From positions 1-14,154 of the forward strand of contig RDYC01000251.1 in the NCBI GenBank assembly GCA_004293295.1: 14,154 bases of DNA, written 5' to 3'. Of this stretch, positions 13,886 through 14,154 are shown one piece after another. The DNA comes from Bacteroidota bacterium (lineage in GTDB: Bacteria; Bacteroidota; Bacteroidia; UKL13-3). How positions within the stretch are numbered: the first letter of the stretch is position 1; the number at the start of each line of letters is the position of its first letter. Below the pieces are notes generated by a model that saw only the letters and a list, made by a program, of their open reading frames with translations, had not been told where the DNA came from and ran no database searches. The translations under genes were made by a program, and so were the position numbers.

Positions 13886-14154
13886 CTGTTTCACCAAATC
13901 AATATAATTTTTAATGATGTTTAAACCATACTCTGTAAGGCATGATTCCGGGTGAAATTGCACCCCAAATAGCGGCAATTGGCTATGAGCCAATGCCATA
14001 CATTCTTCTTGGCTTCCTAGGGCTATTTGCTTCATTGGATTTTTTATCCCATTTAAAATTAATGAGTGGTATCTGGTAACCTTAAAGTGCTCAGGAATTC
14101 CTTTAAACAAGGGATGATGCTCATGTTTAACCAGATCTATTTTTCCATGTTTGG
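13877..14154 (-). CDS. trpG: Glutamine amidotransferase subunit of anthranilate or aminodeoxychorismate synthase, N-terminus beyond window
   Basis: The last 91 or so residues of a class I glutamine amidotransferase are present, and the frame is open through the right window edge. FGVQFHPES carries the His and Glu of the Cys-His-Glu triad. KHGKIDLVKHEHHPLFKGIP followed by FKVTRYHSL is typical of TrpG/PabA proteins. This subunit takes ammonia from glutamine and passes it to a TrpE or PabB partner acting on chorismate, leading to tryptophan or folate. The nucleophile Cys lies outside the window. TrpG and PabA cannot be told apart here, and one protein often serves both. The next gene downstream is the hydrolase, not trpD, so this is not a canonical trpEGD order on this side. 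The symbol is provisional. Confidence 0.85.
   Translation of the reverse strand, partial: KHGKIDLVKHEHHPLFKGIPEHFKVTRYHSLILNGIKNPMKQIALGSQEECMALAHSQLPLFGVQFHPESCLTEYGLNIIKNYIDLVKQPV

Noticed and set aside
1..14154. Mobile element, phage, toxin-antitoxin or defence system
   Set aside because: No transposase, integrase, terminal repeats, nuclease or toxin motifs in any substantial frame. All long genes are recognisable core or envelope families.

Overview
This window reads as chromosomal core DNA of a Bacteroidota (Bacteroidetes) bacterium. Supporting signs are AT-rich DNA, a short primary sigma factor with no N-terminal region 1.1, a DUF6089/PorG-type outer-membrane protein beside an NAD kinase, a methionine synthase lacking its homocysteine domain, and repeated matches to the Bacteroidota promoter consensus (TTTG about 19-20 nt upstream of TAnnTTTG). 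I see no insertion sequence, prophage, CRISPR array, rRNA or tRNA.

Layout. Positions 1-457 (minus) hold the N-terminal part of a rhomboid-family membrane protease that runs off the left edge. A hairpin terminator at 518-550 closes the sigma-factor gene rpoD (576-1439, minus). After a 346-bp gap with no convincing gene comes a MarC-family membrane protein (1786-2352, minus), divergent from fabG (2525-3274, plus). A large membrane protein with a VWA-like segment (3386-5473, plus) follows fabG and runs tail to tail into recR (5477-6079, minus). A 311-bp divergent control region rich in inverted and direct repeats separates recR from a sodium:solute symporter (6391-7848, plus). Next is the cobalamin-dependent part of methionine synthase (7919-10507, plus), which ends at a perfect 38-bp palindromic terminator shared with the convergent right-hand block.

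The right-hand block is all on the minus strand. Read in transcription order it is a partial trpG/pabA-type glutamine amidotransferase (13877-14154), an alpha/beta hydrolase (13068-13832), a CBS-domain protein (12414-13064), NAD kinase (11533-12417, with an ATGA overlap) and a PorG-like outer-membrane protein (10582-11472). Hydrolase, CBS protein and nadK look like one operon. The porG-like gene has its own well-matched promoter in the 60-bp gap.

Functionally these are housekeeping genes: transcription initiation, fatty-acid elongation, recombinational repair, methionine/folate metabolism, NADP synthesis, aromatic or folate amidotransfer, and envelope proteins. I found no evidence of a new multi-gene system. 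The more interesting signals are regulatory: several promoters whose -7 box sits 4-5 nt before the ATG (probable leaderless mRNAs), promoter positions that correct start codons, and the structured recR/symporter intergenic region.
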